A stretch of DNA of 64,000 nt from JAFMDF01 sp965222705. GTDB lineage: Bacteria; Bacteroidota; Bacteroidia; Chitinophagales; Saprospiraceae. A program made the position numbers and the translations under genes. The stretch spans positions 1 to 64,000 of the forward strand of contig CBDCUO010000050.1 of assembly GCA_965222705.1 (NCBI GenBank), given 5' to 3'. The notes under the pieces are model-generated. The model saw nothing but the letters and a program-made list of their open reading frames with translations. It did not search any database and was not told where the DNA came from. This document shows, piece after piece, positions 33,020-42,012 of this stretch. The stretch's first letter is position 1; every line of letters begins with the position of its first letter.

Positions 33020-34189
33020 TTGAAAAACTTGAAATCACTCGGTTGGTGGGGAATTTTATTATGGATTTTTACGCTTTCTTGTACAAAAGAAAAACCAACT
33101 CTGAGCGCTCTTTTTACTCCTTTATCTGCTAGAGCCCAGTACGAGCAGTTGCTAAAAAAGACAACTATTTACGGAAAAGAAATCCTAGCCCAATGGGATT
33201 CCATTAGCCATCTAGCCTTTCAAGATAGCCTGATTATCGAAACGCCCTATCGACAAACTGGCTACTTTTTATCGAATAGAGCAGAAGTACTTTCTTTTTT
33301 AATTCCCTTGAAAAAAGGGGAGCAAATTGACATTCAGATAGATACCGATTCTGCTGATATTCAAGTTTTTATGGATTTTTTTCGCCTAAAAAGAGGAAAG
33401 TGGTATCCCATCCTGAAAACAAAAAAAGCACAAACTCAACTAAGCTATGAGGTGTCAGAAACCGAAACCTATTTGTTAAGGGTACAACCCGAGCTAGCCA
33501 AATCTGCTGCTTATGAATTAAAAATAATAAAAAAACCGGTCTATGCCTTTCCAGTAGTCGGAAAAGGCAATCTCGATATTTGGTCCTTTTGGGGTGATCC
33601 CAGAGGCGGCGGGAAAAGGAAGCATAAAGGTATTGATATTTTTGCCAAAAGAGGCACCCCGCTAATTGCTGTTACAGAAGGCTATGTGGCGGCTGTTAGA
33701 GATGAAGGATTGGGTGGAAAACAAGTTTGGATTAGAGATTTAACGCGCAGAAATGCCCTATATTATGCCCATTTGGATAAACAATTGGTCACCGAGGGGC
33801 AGTATGTGATTGTCGGGGATACCATAGGTTTAGTCGGCAATACTGGAAATGCTAAAAACACTCGCCCTCATTTGCATTTTGGCATTTATATTCGCCGGCG
33901 AGGGGCAGTTGATCCCTTGCCTTATGTCTATCAATACACCAATAAGTTTCTTCCAAACAGAGCTAAAATAGTTCAAGATGATTTAAATAAAGGAATTACC
34001 CTCAGTGACGCTAACCTAAGGAGTAAACCCAATAGTAAAAAATCCTTTTTGAAAAAAATGGAGAATGGAAGTCCAATCGAATTATTGGGAGCATCCGGCA
34101 ATTGGTACCATGTGCGAACATTGGAGGGGCAAGTTGGTTTTATCCATCACACTTCTGTGAAGCAACTAAAAGTCATCCCTTTAAGCTAG
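33020..34189 (+). CDS. M23-family peptidase lipoprotein with C-terminal SH3b domain
   Basis: The 389-residue protein starts at a TTG (33020), where a lipoprotein signal begins (WWGILLWIFTLSC, lipid-attachment cysteine C21); no ATG precedes it in frame. A beta-rich region (about 75-170) precedes the LytM/M23 domain, which has HKGID (H202, D206), YYAHLD (H251) and HLHFG (H284, H286), so all zinc and catalytic histidines are present. Residues about 320-389 form a bacterial SH3 domain (LRSKPNSKKSFLKKMENG, GASGNWYHVRT). It probably trims or remodels peptidoglycan cross-links in the envelope. Confidence 0.88.
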   Translation: MKNLKSLGWWGILLWIFTLSCTKEKPTLSALFTPLSARAQYEQLLKKTTIYGKEILAQWDSISHLAFQDSLIIETPYRQTGYFLSNRAEVLSFLIPLKKGEQIDIQIDTDSADIQVFMDFFRLKRGKWYPILKTKKAQTQLSYEVSETETYLLRVQPELAKSAAYELKIIKKPVYAFPVVGKGNLDIWSFWGDPRGGGKRKHKGIDIFAKRGTPLIAVTEGYVAAVRDEGLGGKQVWIRDLTRRNALYYAHLDKQLVTEGQYVIVGDTIGLVGNTGNAKNTRPHLHFGIYIRRRGAVDPLPYVYQYTNKFLPNRAKIVQDDLNKGITLSDANLRSKPNSKKSFLKKMENGSPIELLGASGNWYHVRTLEGQVGFIHHTSVKQLKVIPLS

Positions 34190-34204
34190 TACAGTATAGT
34201 TAGC

Positions 34205-35458
34205 CTATAAGGGCTTTAAATCTTTAAAAGGGCTTCGAGGTTTCCATTCGATTTTTGGGTTAAAATAGCTCAAAATGGGAGTGAAAAGCGTGTTTTTCAC
34301 CACATTAGTATGCTTTCCAAAGAAAAATAAATCTACCGGCGTAGCTCCGACAGAGCTTTTAATTTCCAGGGCCGTCCGAGCAAAGTTAATGCACCTTACC
34401 TTGGAGTCGATGCCTTGGCGGATGATGTCATAGAGCATATTGAGATAAACCTGGTACTTGTGGTTGGTAATTCCTTTATAGCCCAAATAATGGGCTTCCA
34501 ACTCGTCGTAATTTTTAAAGGTCGTATAAAAAGCAATCAACTCTCCTTTTAGAAAGTAGCCATAGACCCGAAAATCGTCAGGAAAATGCTCTTTAAAAGC
34601 AAGAAAATAGTCTCCGGTCAAAGTCACCACATTAAATCCGGCCTTATTCGCAATGCCCTTGTACAATTCGTCAATACGGGGCAAAAAAGCGCGAATCAGT
34701 TCCCGATTGAGTTCTTTTTTTTCAATGTTTTTCCCTTTTTTAAAGGCTCGTTTTGCCCGTACTCTGTACTTGGAGGACATGGCAGACAGGTAATCTTCAA
34801 ATTTTGTCCAATCTCTTCGAAGATGCAATACCATATTGGGTTGGATAGAAAATTCTTTATAGGCATTGCCCAATTTGGGATAGAGGGCAGATTTCCTGGC
34901 GGTGGTAATGTCTTTGATCAACACTAAAGAAACCTTGTATTCATTTTGGTCGATTACTTTCCTCAAATATTCTAAGCCATCTTTTAATAATTGGCTTTGC
35001 GTATTAATATCCACTGAATCTAAAAAATAGCTGCCGTGATCTCCTGTCACCAAAATATTACCACAAAAAATGGATCGCATATTCGCTATTCTTAAAATGA
35101 TCGCATTCACCTTTTGTCGAAAAGGTGGTAAAGCTGGATCACTCAGGGCATCCCCTATTCTCAGTTCTACCAATTGGCAAAAAACCAACCCTACAGGCCG
35201 ATGGTTTTTATAGTAAACCAAATATCTGAAGCTCATGCCGCCAGGCTGATTAGACTCTAAAAATCTAAAATATGGAATTTGCAGGAAGGCATTATCGGCA
35301 GGCTCAACTTCTGCCCAGTCTTTATCTATTTCAGAAATGGCAGAGGCAATACCTAAGCGGTATTGACCCCCCAAAAGCGGAAAAGCAGCCGGTTTGTCTT
35401 GATTATTAATGGTACAGGTAGTAAATTTCAAACACATTGCATGTATAATAATACACAC
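34205..35458 (-). CDS. GNAT/FemAB-like acyltransferase family protein
   Basis: The 417-residue protein resembles the tandem-GNAT 'peptidoglycan biosynthesis' group. It has a variable N-terminal half with PYFRFLE and GLVFCQLVEL, then SSKYRVRAKRAFKKG, DDFRVYGYFLKGELIAFYT, EAHYLGY and the C-terminal block LNMLYDIIRQGIDSKVRCINFARTALEIKSSVGA. No signal peptide or membrane helix is seen. It probably transfers an acyl or aminoacyl group, but donor and acceptor are unknown. The start could be the ATG at 35458 or the one seven codons in. It is convergent with the M23 gene (15 nt between stops). Confidence 0.7.
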   Translation of the reverse strand: MCIIIHAMCLKFTTCTINNQDKPAAFPLLGGQYRLGIASAISEIDKDWAEVEPADNAFLQIPYFRFLESNQPGGMSFRYLVYYKNHRPVGLVFCQLVELRIGDALSDPALPPFRQKVNAIILRIANMRSIFCGNILVTGDHGSYFLDSVDINTQSQLLKDGLEYLRKVIDQNEYKVSLVLIKDITTARKSALYPKLGNAYKEFSIQPNMVLHLRRDWTKFEDYLSAMSSKYRVRAKRAFKKGKNIEKKELNRELIRAFLPRIDELYKGIANKAGFNVVTLTGDYFLAFKEHFPDDFRVYGYFLKGELIAFYTTFKNYDELEAHYLGYKGITNHKYQVYLNMLYDIIRQGIDSKVRCINFARTALEIKSSVGATPVDLFFFGKHTNVVKNTLFTPILSYFNPKIEWKPRSPFKDLKPL

Positions 35459-35606
35459 AAATTAACGCCCTTAAAATAGTAAAGTTCTACAATTCAAAAT
35501 TAATTTGAAGGACTTATGTTTTCGTCGTTGAAATTTTTCTCGAAAAAAGGCTTAAAACAAGTAGTCATCTTTACTTGTTTGATTCAAAACCAGAAAATCA
35601 AATACT

Positions 35607-35614
35607 TAATTTTG
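35607..35614 (+). promoter_or_regulatory. Possible -7 element for the DUF2007-msrA-msrB genes
   Basis: TAATTTTG matches TAnnTTTG about 93 nt before the DUF2007 start. A TTTG at 35578-35581 is 25 nt upstream, longer than the usual 19-21. Confidence 0.3.
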
Positions 35615-35706
35615 TCCTTGTGTCCGCAAATTTTAATCTGGTTGTCAGTTGTCAATTAGGCGTATTTGGCAACTACCAACTACATTGTTGAAAATTAAAT
35701 AATACC

Positions 35707-35934
35707 ATGAAAAAAGAATGGGTCAAAATATACCGCACAAGACAATTTTATGAGGCTAAAGTATTAGAAGCAAAGCTCAAAGAATATGGCATTGAAACGC
35801 ATATTCTGAATAAACAGGATTCTTCTTATCTTATCCTTTTACCAGGTGATGTTGAACTGTATTGTCTTCAAGAAGACGCTGAACAAGCAATGAAATTGGT
35901 CAAAAATGAGTTAAAGATAAAACCTAAAAAATGA
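35707..35934 (+). CDS. DUF2007 domain protein
   Basis: The 75-residue protein is a single DUF2007 domain: WVKIYRTRQFYEAKVLEAKLKEYGIETHILN, then a short acidic stretch and LPGDVELYCLQEDAEQAMKLV. This small alpha/beta fold is annotated as a putative signal-transducing or PII-like protein without known chemistry. Its stop overlaps the msrA start by 4 nt (ATGA), so the two are translationally coupled. Confidence 0.85.
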   Translation: MKKEWVKIYRTRQFYEAKVLEAKLKEYGIETHILNKQDSSYLILLPGDVELYCLQEDAEQAMKLVKNELKIKPKK

Positions 35935-36593
35935 AAAAAACGATTTTGATTGCGGTTCTGTTTGTAGTATTCAATATTTTTGCACAAGCACAAGACAAAC
36001 TATCCATTCAACTAATAAAAAAAGAAGCAAATATGGCAAATAAAGAAGGCTTGGAAACCGCTACGCTCGGGGCAGGTTGTTTTTGGTGTGTGGAAGCTGT
36101 TTTTCAGGAGTTAGAAGGCGTTAAGTCCGTTATCTCCGGCTATACGGCAGGGCATAAAGCTAATCCCACTTATAAAGAAGTGTGTACGGGCTCTACCGGA
36201 CACGCCGAAGTTGCTCAAATAACCTTTGATCCTACGATCATTTCTTTTGAAGAAATTCTGGAAGTATTTTGGGCTACACACGATCCTACTACACTCAATC
36301 GGCAAGGCTATGATGTAGGAACTCAATACCGCTCCGGCATCTATTACGACAGCGAGGAGCAAAGAGCAATCGCCGAAAAATCAAAGAAAGAGGTGGGTTC
36401 TAAGCTTTGGGAAGCCCCCATAGTTACAGAAATTGAGCCATTGGGGGATTTCTACACGGCAGAAGATTACCACCAAAACTTCTACACCCTCAATCCGAAT
36501 TACGGCTATTGTCGCTCGATCATTAACCCTAAAGTGCATAAATTTAGAAAGCAGTTTAAAGAAAAATTAAAAAAGAAAACAGTGGAGAATTAG
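35931..36593 (+). CDS. msrA: Peptide methionine-S-sulfoxide reductase MsrA, exported form
   Basis: The 220-residue protein has a signal peptide (MKKTILIAVLFVVFNIFAQA), a short spacer and the MsrA domain with the catalytic cysteine C50 in GAGCFWCVE. GYTAGHKANPTYKEVCTGSTGHAE, HDPTTLNRQGYDVGTQYRS and YHQNFY also match. It reduces the S epimer of methionine sulfoxide. The signal peptide places it in the periplasm, while the downstream MsrB appears cytoplasmic. It is coupled to the DUF2007 gene, and msrB follows 34 nt later. Confidence 0.96.
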   Translation: MKKTILIAVLFVVFNIFAQAQDKLSIQLIKKEANMANKEGLETATLGAGCFWCVEAVFQELEGVKSVISGYTAGHKANPTYKEVCTGSTGHAEVAQITFDPTIISFEEILEVFWATHDPTTLNRQGYDVGTQYRSGIYYDSEEQRAIAEKSKKEVGSKLWEAPIVTEIEPLGDFYTAEDYHQNFYTLNPNYGYCRSIINPKVHKFRKQFKEKLKKKTVEN

Positions 36594-36627
36594 TGTACAA
36601 TCCATTGCTCAATTATTTACAAAGCCT

Positions 36628-36993
36628 ATGAAGCTAAATAAATTGACACCCGAAGAGACCAGGGTAATCATCCATAAGGGAACGGAAAAGCCCTATACAG
36701 GGGAGCTATACTTAAATGAAGCCGAAGGGGTCTATGTCTGTCGCCAATGCGATGCGCCTTTATACCTTTCTGAGCATAAATTTAATGCACATTGTGGCTG
36801 GCCAGCATTCGATGATGAAATTGAAGGAGCCGTCAGAAGAGAAGTAGATGCCGATGGCCGAAGAACAGAAATTCTTTGCGCCAAATGTGGTGGGCATCTG
36901 GGTCATGTTTTCAAAGGGGAATACTTAACCCCTAAAAATCTGCGTCATTGCGTCAATTCCGTTTCTATGAAATTCGTACCCAAAACAGATTGA
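36628..36993 (+). CDS. msrB: Peptide methionine-R-sulfoxide reductase MsrB
   Basis: The 121-residue protein has two zinc CxxC pairs (C38/C41 and C84/C87), the CGWPAF motif with a possible resolving cysteine C56, and the catalytic cysteine C108 in RHCVNSVSM. It reduces the R epimer of methionine sulfoxide, complementing MsrA. No signal peptide is seen, so it should act in the cytoplasm. The family usually reads GWPSF; alanine replaces serine here. Confidence 0.96.
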   Translation: MKLNKLTPEETRVIIHKGTEKPYTGELYLNEAEGVYVCRQCDAPLYLSEHKFNAHCGWPAFDDEIEGAVRREVDADGRRTEILCAKCGGHLGHVFKGEYLTPKNLRHCVNSVSMKFVPKTD

Positions 36994-37004
36994 GTTTGGT
37001 CTTT

Positions 37005-37544
37005 TCACTCCGCAAGAACAGCGAAAGAATCCATAAATTTATCAGCCGCATCATTGAGGCTTTTTCCTCTTTCCATAGCCGTTTGGACTGTATAAAACCG
37101 ATTTTTTATTAAAAAAGCACGGGTTTTCATCGTCGCTGTTCCATTGCGGTAATCAATCCGCCAAAACCTGCCAGGGTAATCTTTGTAATTCATTTTATCT
37201 ACATAGCGCACTTCTCCGCTAAGGCTTTTAGCGGCTGATTCGAGTGTATTTTCAAAAAACATTTCAATCAGGTCTGTAGAGTCAGAATGAATGGAGTGGT
37301 TTGGATAATCACAATAACTAACCATATACACATTATTTTCCACTTCGCTCTCCACATTTTGATAATAATGGGTTACATATTTTATGGCACCAATGTCTGT
37401 ATGGATAATTCGTTCATTTCTTTGCATTTTACCCGGCACCAATACTTTAAATCTACCCTCATAAGACTGAAATTCTTCCCAGCTTTGAAAAGAAGTACCA
37501 AAAATAAAAGAAATAAAAAGCAAAATGCCCAGGTTTTGCATCAT
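37005..37544 (-). CDS. Uncharacterised exported protein
   Basis: I read from the ATG at 37544 (179 residues), which starts a signal peptide MMQNLGILLFISFIFGTSF; an upstream in-frame start would add ten residues. The mature part is alpha/beta with YEGRFKVLVPGKM, GAIKYVTHYYQN, YPGRFWRIDYRNG and RFYTVQTAMERGK, a pattern often seen in small Bacteroidota periplasmic proteins of unknown role. It is convergent with msrB (11 nt apart). Confidence 0.7.
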   Translation of the reverse strand: MMQNLGILLFISFIFGTSFQSWEEFQSYEGRFKVLVPGKMQRNERIIHTDIGAIKYVTHYYQNVESEVENNVYMVSYCDYPNHSIHSDSTDLIEMFFENTLESAAKSLSGEVRYVDKMNYKDYPGRFWRIDYRNGTATMKTRAFLIKNRFYTVQTAMERGKSLNDAADKFMDSFAVLAE

Positions 37545-37616
37545 AAAGCGATAAGTTGTTATCCAAACAATCAATATTATAACGAATGGGTCTGAAAAAT
37601 AGCTATTAAGAAAGGG

Positions 37617-38627
37617 TTAAAATGATCGCTTCAATTGATAAGTCTGCCACATTTTTTGATAGAGTTGTGTCGCTTCCTGATAATCAACCGTTTGCTGCCC
37701 ATCAGAAAAGGCTTTTTCGGGAATCTGATGTACTTCAAAAATGACCCCGTCTGCTCCGGCCATGATACTTGCTAGGGCGATCGAATCCACGTATCTGCGC
37801 ACGCCAATGCCATGAGAAGGGTCTGCAATAATTGGCAAATGTGTTTTTTCTTTCAATATGGCAATGGCATTGATGTCAAAAGTATTCCGATAAGCATTTT
37901 CATAAGAACGAATCCCCCTTTCGCAAAGCATAATGCGTTCATTTCCATTGGAAAAGATGTATTCCGCCGCCTGTAATAATTCATTTATAGTTCCAGAGAT
38001 TCCTCTTTTTAGCAAAACGGGTTTGTCCACTTTCCCCAACGCATCCAACAAATTAAAGTTTTGAGAGTTCCTCGCTCCTACTTGAAAAATATCAACGTAA
38101 TCTACCATCTCCTCAATTTGTTCTACCATCATCACTTCGGTAATAATCTTGATCCCAGCTGCTGTGGCAATTTGATGCCATAGCTTTAAGCCTTCCATGC
38201 CCAAACCTCGAAACGAATAGGGAGAACTTCGAGGCTTATAAACTCCACCACGCATAATTTTCACTCCATTTTCGACCAAATGATTGACCGTATTTTGGAT
38301 TTGTTGTGCAGACTCAATAGAACAAGGGCCCGCCATAATCTGAAAATTATTCGACCCAATTTTTACCCCATCTCCTAGGTCAATGTCCGTGAGTTGAACT
38401 TTCCATTTTTTGGACACCAGTTTATAGGGATCACTGACTCGATGGATGTCTCTTACACCTGGCAAAACGCCCAAGGAGCGAATATCTATTTCCTTTTTTC
38501 CAATGCCAATTAAATAATCTCCAAACTGAGTCACAACTTCAGAGGTTGAAAACTCGTTTGCTTGCAATTTTTGCAAGATGGTAGTTTTTTCCGACGCTGT
38601 TATTTGGGGGCTTAATTGGATAATCAT
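37617..38627 (-). CDS. 3-deoxy-7-phosphoheptulonate (DAHP) synthase, type I-beta
   Basis: The 336-residue protein has a small ferredoxin-like N-terminal domain (about 1-70) and the KDO8P/DAHP synthase barrel: MAGPCSIES (98-106), GGVYKPRSSPYSFRGLG, EVMMVEQIEEMVDYVDIFQVGARNSQNF, LLKRG and the C-terminal DPSHGIGVR. It joins phosphoenolpyruvate and erythrose 4-phosphate in the first step of aromatic amino-acid synthesis. The N-terminal domain usually gives feedback control in this subtype. No other shikimate gene lies nearby. Confidence 0.92.
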   Translation of the reverse strand: MIIQLSPQITASEKTTILQKLQANEFSTSEVVTQFGDYLIGIGKKEIDIRSLGVLPGVRDIHRVSDPYKLVSKKWKVQLTDIDLGDGVKIGSNNFQIMAGPCSIESAQQIQNTVNHLVENGVKIMRGGVYKPRSSPYSFRGLGMEGLKLWHQIATAAGIKIITEVMMVEQIEEMVDYVDIFQVGARNSQNFNLLDALGKVDKPVLLKRGISGTINELLQAAEYIFSNGNERIMLCERGIRSYENAYRNTFDINAIAILKEKTHLPIIADPSHGIGVRRYVDSIALASIMAGADGVIFEVHQIPEKAFSDGQQTVDYQEATQLYQKMWQTYQLKRSF

Positions 38628-38814
38628 ATATTTTTTATTTATTCTTGCTTATGGACAATGTGAAGCGAATTGTTGCTCCGCCATGCTATACTAAGAACCG
38701 GGATAAATTGTTATTCTTTTTAGCAATTAAATCGGCTGGATAACGGCAAATTTCCAGCAAAACTATCCGAATTGCCCTACAATTTCCCATTACAAGCAAA
38801 TTTATTTTTCTCAT

Positions 38815-39792
38815 TTAATGATTGGATGGATTAACAGTCCGTTTTACGGAGGTGGTTTTATCAAAAACTTTGGAAAGTACAATAGCAATTTCTTGGTGAG
38901 TAGCCAAGCATCTTTTTGAAAATTTTGGCATAGTAAAATAGGTGTGAATCAAGTCGGGGTAATGGGTATAAAAAACCTCATTTCCGGCTGCCTTTAATTT
39001 TTCAGCATATTCTTTTCCTTCATCTTGCAAAGGATCATAGCCAGCCGTTTGTACCAAAGCAGGAGGCAAATTGGATAGGTCTGAGGTCAACAAAGGAGAC
39101 ATTAAAGGATTGACTTTGTCTGCTTCTTTTGCCATATAATGGTCTAAAAACCAGTGCATTAATGCCTTAGTCAGGATATATCCTTCTGCGCAACTATCAA
39201 TAGAGGGATGCCGCATTCTGGCATCCGTCGTTGGATAAACCAGTACTTGAAAAGCAATAGCTGGTTCGCCCAAATCCCTCGCCTGAATGGCAGTCACTGT
39301 GGCTAAATTGCCGCCCGCACTATCGCCCATTACTACCAACCTGGAAGGATCTCCGCCATATTTTTCAATATTTTCAGCGACCCATTTGGTGGCATCGTAA
39401 CAATCTTTGGGTGCGGCAGGAAACTTATGTTCAGGGGCCAAGCGATAATCCACCGCCACCACGATTGCTTGATTATCTCTACTTATTCGCCGGCAAACCT
39501 TGTCGTGAGAATCCAAATTGCCAATCACAAAACCGCCACCGTGAAAATAAACAATGACCGGTAAGTTTACCTCACTCTGAGGAAAGTAAAGTCGAATGGG
39601 AATAGCACCGTTCCTACCTTTAATAATCTCATCTTCTACCCTTCTCAAAGCAATTGGCGGGCCGTCCATCATAGCATGATCTCTATTATTTGCAAAGCTT
39701 CGAAAACCCTCGATAGATATTTTATCCACATCCTTCTTAATAAAGGTATTGTGTACCCAGAGGAGCAGTTTTAATTTTAGCGACATTCCCAT
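38815..39792 (-). CDS. Alpha/beta hydrolase, hormone-sensitive-lipase-like (family IV esterase)
   Basis: The 325-residue protein has the HGGG oxyanion motif (H84-G87, in HGGGFVIGN), the nucleophile S158 in GDSAGGN, an acid residue in the AGYDPLQDEG region and the catalytic histidine in DLIHTY. There is no signal peptide. It should hydrolyse short or medium acyl esters. The 187-nt gap before the DAHP synthase gene shows no gene. The physiological substrate cannot be inferred. Confidence 0.88.
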   Translation of the reverse strand: MGMSLKLKLLLWVHNTFIKKDVDKISIEGFRSFANNRDHAMMDGPPIALRRVEDEIIKGRNGAIPIRLYFPQSEVNLPVIVYFHGGGFVIGNLDSHDKVCRRISRDNQAIVVAVDYRLAPEHKFPAAPKDCYDATKWVAENIEKYGGDPSRLVVMGDSAGGNLATVTAIQARDLGEPAIAFQVLVYPTTDARMRHPSIDSCAEGYILTKALMHWFLDHYMAKEADKVNPLMSPLLTSDLSNLPPALVQTAGYDPLQDEGKEYAEKLKAAGNEVFYTHYPDLIHTYFTMPKFSKRCLATHQEIAIVLSKVFDKTTSVKRTVNPSNH

Positions 39793-39958
39793 TTCCCAAA
39801 CGTTTTAAGTCAAAAAAATTTAGGCGGCAAAACAAAAACAACAAATAGTTATAAATAAAAAATACATTTGATTTTTTTTAATAAATTACTTAGTTTGTAG
39901 GATTGTTTTGTTCCCCTCCTTATCCCTCCGATATTTTCCCAATATAAAGCAAATTTCT

Positions 39959-40660
39959 ATGTTCACCACTAAACAAACACTAATTCTTTTATTGCTCTTG
40001 CCTTTTACCTTTTTGAATGGACAAAATATCGAAAAATTATTGGTAGAAAAAAAATGGTCTGCCTATGACAATTTTGTAATAATTGATTTTCAAAAGGGGG
40101 GTAAAGCCGTTTTGGAGTATGCTTATTGTACCTATTGCAGGGGGAATAAGGATACCCTTGATTGGTCCGTCAAAAAAAAACTGCTATTACTTGGCGGCGA
40201 TAGTCTATTGATCAAAAATCACTCTTCCAAGACAATAATAACCCATCAATATCAGCGAAAATTTGCCCTTACGGCTCTGGAAAAAATAAAACCTTCTGAA
40301 TTTATCAAAGAAGACATTACGCGCTTCTTGACCAGCAGCGACTCCATGTTTATCAAGGTAAAAAGTACTAACTTCGATAATTCGAAGAAAAAAGCAATCC
40401 ATTTTAACACAAATGGCAAAATGTGGATGGGCAACTCAAAATACCGAGGACAATGGGCTTTAAAATATTTTTATGGAAGCCTTTTTTTGATATACGTCAA
40501 CCGATACGCTGTCAATAAGGATTTTCCTTTAATAAAAATTCTGGAATTTAACGAAAATAAATTGACTGGACTTCCCATTCCTTCTATCAAACGAGGATCG
40601 CCATTTATGATAGAAATTATTCCAAACAGTGGACTGCCTTTAGCGGAGGGCGGCGAATAA
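39959..40660 (+). CDS. Uncharacterised exported protein
   Basis: I chose the ATG at 39959, where a signal peptide begins (MFTTKQTLILLLLLPFTFLNG); an upstream in-frame TTG would add 17 residues. The 233-residue product is beta-rich, with a CTYC pair after AVLEYAY and a basic central part. No family is recognised. It is convergent with the ArsC/Spx-like gene (14 nt apart). Confidence 0.65.
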   Translation: MFTTKQTLILLLLLPFTFLNGQNIEKLLVEKKWSAYDNFVIIDFQKGGKAVLEYAYCTYCRGNKDTLDWSVKKKLLLLGGDSLLIKNHSSKTIITHQYQRKFALTALEKIKPSEFIKEDITRFLTSSDSMFIKVKSTNFDNSKKKAIHFNTNGKMWMGNSKYRGQWALKYFYGSLFLIYVNRYAVNKDFPLIKILEFNENKLTGLPIPSIKRGSPFMIEIIPNSGLPLAEGGE

Positions 40661-40674
40661 GACAGACCTGAACG

Positions 40675-41028
40675 TCACAAACCTAAATAACCCTTTGCCG
40701 CAGCAACCGTTTTCTTGGCATTTCCAACAAAAATGGTTCCATCAATGATAACCACCGGACGTTTGAGAAAAGTATATTCTTCTAAAATCAGATTTTTATA
40801 GTCTGCTTCGGTGAGGGTTTTATTTTTTAGTCCCATGCTTTTATACTTCATGGCTCTACGACTAAACAAAGATTCATAAGACCCTGCTTTTTCGGCCATC
40901 TCGTCCAGTTGCTCCGGGCTTATTTTTTCCTTTTTGATATTTTGCAACTCGAAGCCTTCGCCATTATTCAATTCTTTAATAATGCGCTGACAGGTACTGC
41001 AATTGGCGAGGTGGTAGATTTTTTTCAT
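40675..41028 (-). CDS. ArsC/Spx-family thioredoxin-fold protein
   Basis: The 117-residue protein read from the ATG at 41028 has MKKIYHLANCSTCQ, with a CxxC redox pair at C10 and C13. It also has the ArsC-like SPEQLDEMAEKAGSYESLFSRRAMKYK and the C-terminal FLKRPVVIIDGTIFVG. Members include arsenate reductases and Spx/MgsR regulators. The CxxC and the lack of ars genes nearby leave a general redox role; the function is unassigned. Confidence 0.8.
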   Translation of the reverse strand: MKKIYHLANCSTCQRIIKELNNGEGFELQNIKKEKISPEQLDEMAEKAGSYESLFSRRAMKYKSMGLKNKTLTEADYKNLILEEYTFLKRPVVIIDGTIFVGNAKKTVAAAKGYLGL

Positions 41029-41206
41029 ATACATTTGGGTAATTGGTCAGAAGCTAAATTTTGATAAAATCCATTTTTGTCAAAAAAGCAAAATTATGCC
41101 TTTTCCCAATAATCCCTGGCATCTTATTCTTAGTTCGGCATTATTAGCTTATCTAGTCCATTTGTTGACTCCTTCAAAAAAAAGTAAAATACAAAAGCTA
41201 TCAGAC

Positions 41207-42010
41207 TCATAATGCCGAAGCTACCGCCACCATTTTATCCTCTACTTCATGCACCAGTTCTTCAAAGCGGGCTTCCCTTTTAGTAGCTCTGGTTCGGTTA
41301 AATGGCAAATCAATGCTTACTTTTTCTACAAAACGGGACGGTGCTTTTTTCATAATAAAAATTTCATCGCCCAAATAAACCGCCTCCGAAATATCATGGG
41401 TCACAAAAATAATGGTAGGATGAAATTTTAGCCATAAATCAGACAACAAGTCCTGCATTTGCAGGCGGGTATTGATGTCCAAAGCACCAAATGGCTCATC
41501 CATTATTAAAATCTCGGGATTGGCCAGCAGGCTGCGGGCAATAGCCACGCGCTGCAACTGCCCACCAGAAAGGGTTGGATATTGGGCGAATTTATTTTCA
41601 TGACCGGCGAGACCCACCAATTCAATCATCTCCATTGCCTTCTCGTTTCGCTCTTTCTTTAATATGCCTTTATAGCGCAAAGCTAAACCCACATTATCCA
41701 ATACGGTCATCCATGGCAAAGAAGAATATTGTTGAAAAACCATACTCACCCGATTTTCTTTCCCTACTTCTTTTCCATGAATCAAGACTTGTCCTTCAGT
41801 GGGCTTTTGCAAGCCGGCGATGTAGCGCAAAACGGTTGATTTTCCGCAGCCGGAAGGCCCCAAAATACAAGCAAATTGCCCTTGTGCTGGTTTGTCCTCG
41901 ATAAGAAATTCCAAGTCTTTTAGTATCCAGGTTTCGCCTCCGTCATAGCTTTGTTGGATATTGCGAAGTTCAATGATATTGTCTAATTCGGTATTGTTAA
42001 AATCAGGCAT
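41207..42010 (-). CDS. ABC transporter ATP-binding protein (nitrate/sulfonate/taurine-type)
   Basis: The 267-residue ATPase has Walker A GPSGCGKST (51-59), a Q-loop at VFQQYSSLPW, signature LSGGQ (147-151), Walker B ILIMDEP (167-173) and the H-loop in FVTHDISEA. The SSLPWMTVLDNV segment is typical of the NitT/TauT group. It follows the permease gene by 2 nt, forming a two-gene operon. No substrate-binding protein is adjacent. Confidence 0.9.
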   Translation of the reverse strand: MPDFNNTELDNIIELRNIQQSYDGGETWILKDLEFLIEDKPAQGQFACILGPSGCGKSTVLRYIAGLQKPTEGQVLIHGKEVGKENRVSMVFQQYSSLPWMTVLDNVGLALRYKGILKKERNEKAMEMIELVGLAGHENKFAQYPTLSGGQLQRVAIARSLLANPEILIMDEPFGALDINTRLQMQDLLSDLWLKFHPTIIFVTHDISEAVYLGDEIFIMKKAPSRFVEKVSIDLPFNRTRATKREARFEELVHEVEDKMVAVASAL

Positions 42011-42012
42011 TT

